Shown: positions 13,363 to 13,967 of the stretch, piece after piece
How positions within the stretch are numbered: the first letter of the stretch is position 1
Layout of the letters: every line of letters starts with the position of its first letter
Made by a program: the position numbers and the translations under genes
Source of the DNA: Elusimicrobiota bacterium
GTDB lineage: Bacteria > Elusimicrobiota > Elusimicrobia > JACQJN01
Assembly (NCBI GenBank): GCA_016205085.1
Contig: JACQJN010000142.1
Coordinates: 1 to 13,967, forward strand
DNA: 13,967 bases
Direction of reading: 5' to 3'
Notes under the pieces: model-generated
Seen by the model: the letters and a program-made list of their open reading frames with translations, nothing else
What the model was told of the DNA's origin: nothing
Databases searched by the model: none

Positions 13363-13967
13363 TTTTCTGAAGGCTTCCAGCGCAAATTGGGGAATCTAGC
13401 CGCCCGCACCTCATCCAACCGGCCCACGGGTGTGCGAGTGGGCGCCCCCTTCAGTTTTTGAGAATCCTCAACCGCCTCTCTGGCAATCTGACTCATGGCC
13501 TGAATAAAACGATCCAAAGTCTGTCGGGATTCCGTTTCTGTCGGTTCCACCATCATGGCCTCCGGCACGATCAAGGGGAAATAAATCGTAGGGGCATAAA
13601 AACCGAAATCCAGAAGCCGCTTGGCGATATCCAGAGTCTTTATTCCCTGCAATACCTCGGAAGATGGCTGAAGCACACATTCATGCATGCAGGGCTCATC
13701 CACAAAAGGAGGAAAATCCTTTCCCAAACTTACCCGGAGATAATTGGCGTGCAAAATAGCCGTCTCACTGACCGAGCGCAGTCCCTCAGCGCCCAAAAGC
13801 CTCAAGTAGGTATAGGCGCGGAGAAGAGCGCCCGTATTTCCCAAGAAAGCCCGCAGCCGGCCGATGGATTTCCTCCCACCCTTCTCTAAAGCATAGCCCT
13901 TGGAAGTTTTCACGATCCTGGGTTCCGGCAGGAAAGGAATCAGATGTTTTTTGACTCCCACCGGACC
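13359..13967 (-). CDS. gcvPB: Glycine dehydrogenase (decarboxylating) subunit 2, C-terminal part (cut by right edge)
   Basis: The frame is open to the right edge, giving 202 residues before the stop, so the gene starts outside the window. It decarboxylates glycine with PLP and passes the aminomethyl group to lipoyl-GcvH. The visible part begins GPVGVKKHLIPFLPEP, the segment following the glycine-rich stretch after the PLP lysine, which is therefore just beyond the edge. It continues with GLRSVSETAILHANYLRVSL, CMHECVLQPS, and LDFGFYAPTIYFPLIVPEAM followed by EPTETESRQTLDRFI, all highly typical of GcvPB. The separate subunit 2 indicates a two-gene glycine decarboxylase, with gcvPA expected upstream. 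A GTG at 13961 is internal, not the start. The stop overlaps the next start by 4 nt. Confidence 0.95.
   Translation of the reverse strand, partial: GPVGVKKHLIPFLPEPRIVKTSKGYALEKGGRKSIGRLRAFLGNTGALLRAYTYLRLLGAEGLRSVSETAILHANYLRVSLGKDFPPFVDEPCMHECVLQPSSEVLQGIKTLDIAKRLLDFGFYAPTIYFPLIVPEAMMVEPTETESRQTLDRFIQAMSQIAREAVEDSQKLKGAPTRTPVGRLDEVRAARFPNLRWKPSEK

Overview
The window is a tightly packed run of 15 protein genes, all on the minus strand, so it reads right to left. The right edge cuts the first gene (gcvPB) and the left edge cuts the last (an RlmI-type methyltransferase). I saw no tRNA, rRNA, CRISPR array or transposase gene. An AsmA-family envelope protein suggests a diderm (Gram-negative-type) bacterium. 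The split glycine decarboxylase (GcvPB), a LipM-like acyltransferase, and a type-B succinate dehydrogenase (single SdhC with several haem-ligand histidines, about 640-residue SdhA) occur in many deeply branching and uncultivated phyla and in delta-proteobacteria-like lineages. I cannot name the phylum from sequence alone.

Layout in transcription order: (1) gcvPB C-terminal part, a lipoate/octanoyl transferase and a stand-alone Lrp/AsnC ligand-binding (RAM) domain. (2) sdhC-sdhA-sdhB, complex II. (3) A lone receiver-domain response regulator, a small membrane-anchored unknown protein, an HELTH membrane metallopeptidase-like protein, and a CTP-dependent polyprenol/diacylglycerol-kinase-type membrane protein. 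(4) An AsmA-family protein. (5) pyrE, an MFS transporter and purB (nucleotide synthesis plus an exporter). (6) An S-adenosyl-L-methionine hydrolase (DUF62) and the start of an RlmI-type rRNA methyltransferase. Most junctions are 1-35 nt overlaps or gaps of 26 nt or less, so co-transcription and translational coupling are likely.

The main discovery candidate is a short repeated element. The only two intergenic gaps above 26 nt (2686-2764 and 12559-12648) each hold one copy, of 78 and 81 bp. Each copy has 14-nt inverted terminal arms enclosing two hairpins separated by an A/T-rich linker. Aligned in opposite orientation, the copies differ at seven stem base pairs where both partners changed and pairing was kept. 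Each copy is flanked by a direct ATCAT repeat (ATGAT on the coding strand). Removing the element plus one repeat restores a 4-nt stop/start overlap (ATGA) in one case and a 4-nt gap in the other. The downstream repeat carries the start codon of purB or of the RAM gene. The adjoining arm, ending GAGGTGGTGGG, supplies a Shine-Dalgarno sequence with good spacing, while the other arm is complementary to it. This looks like a mobile or formerly mobile element that inserts at start codons, carries an outward-facing ribosome binding site at both ends, and could hide that site in a stem until the upstream gene is translated.
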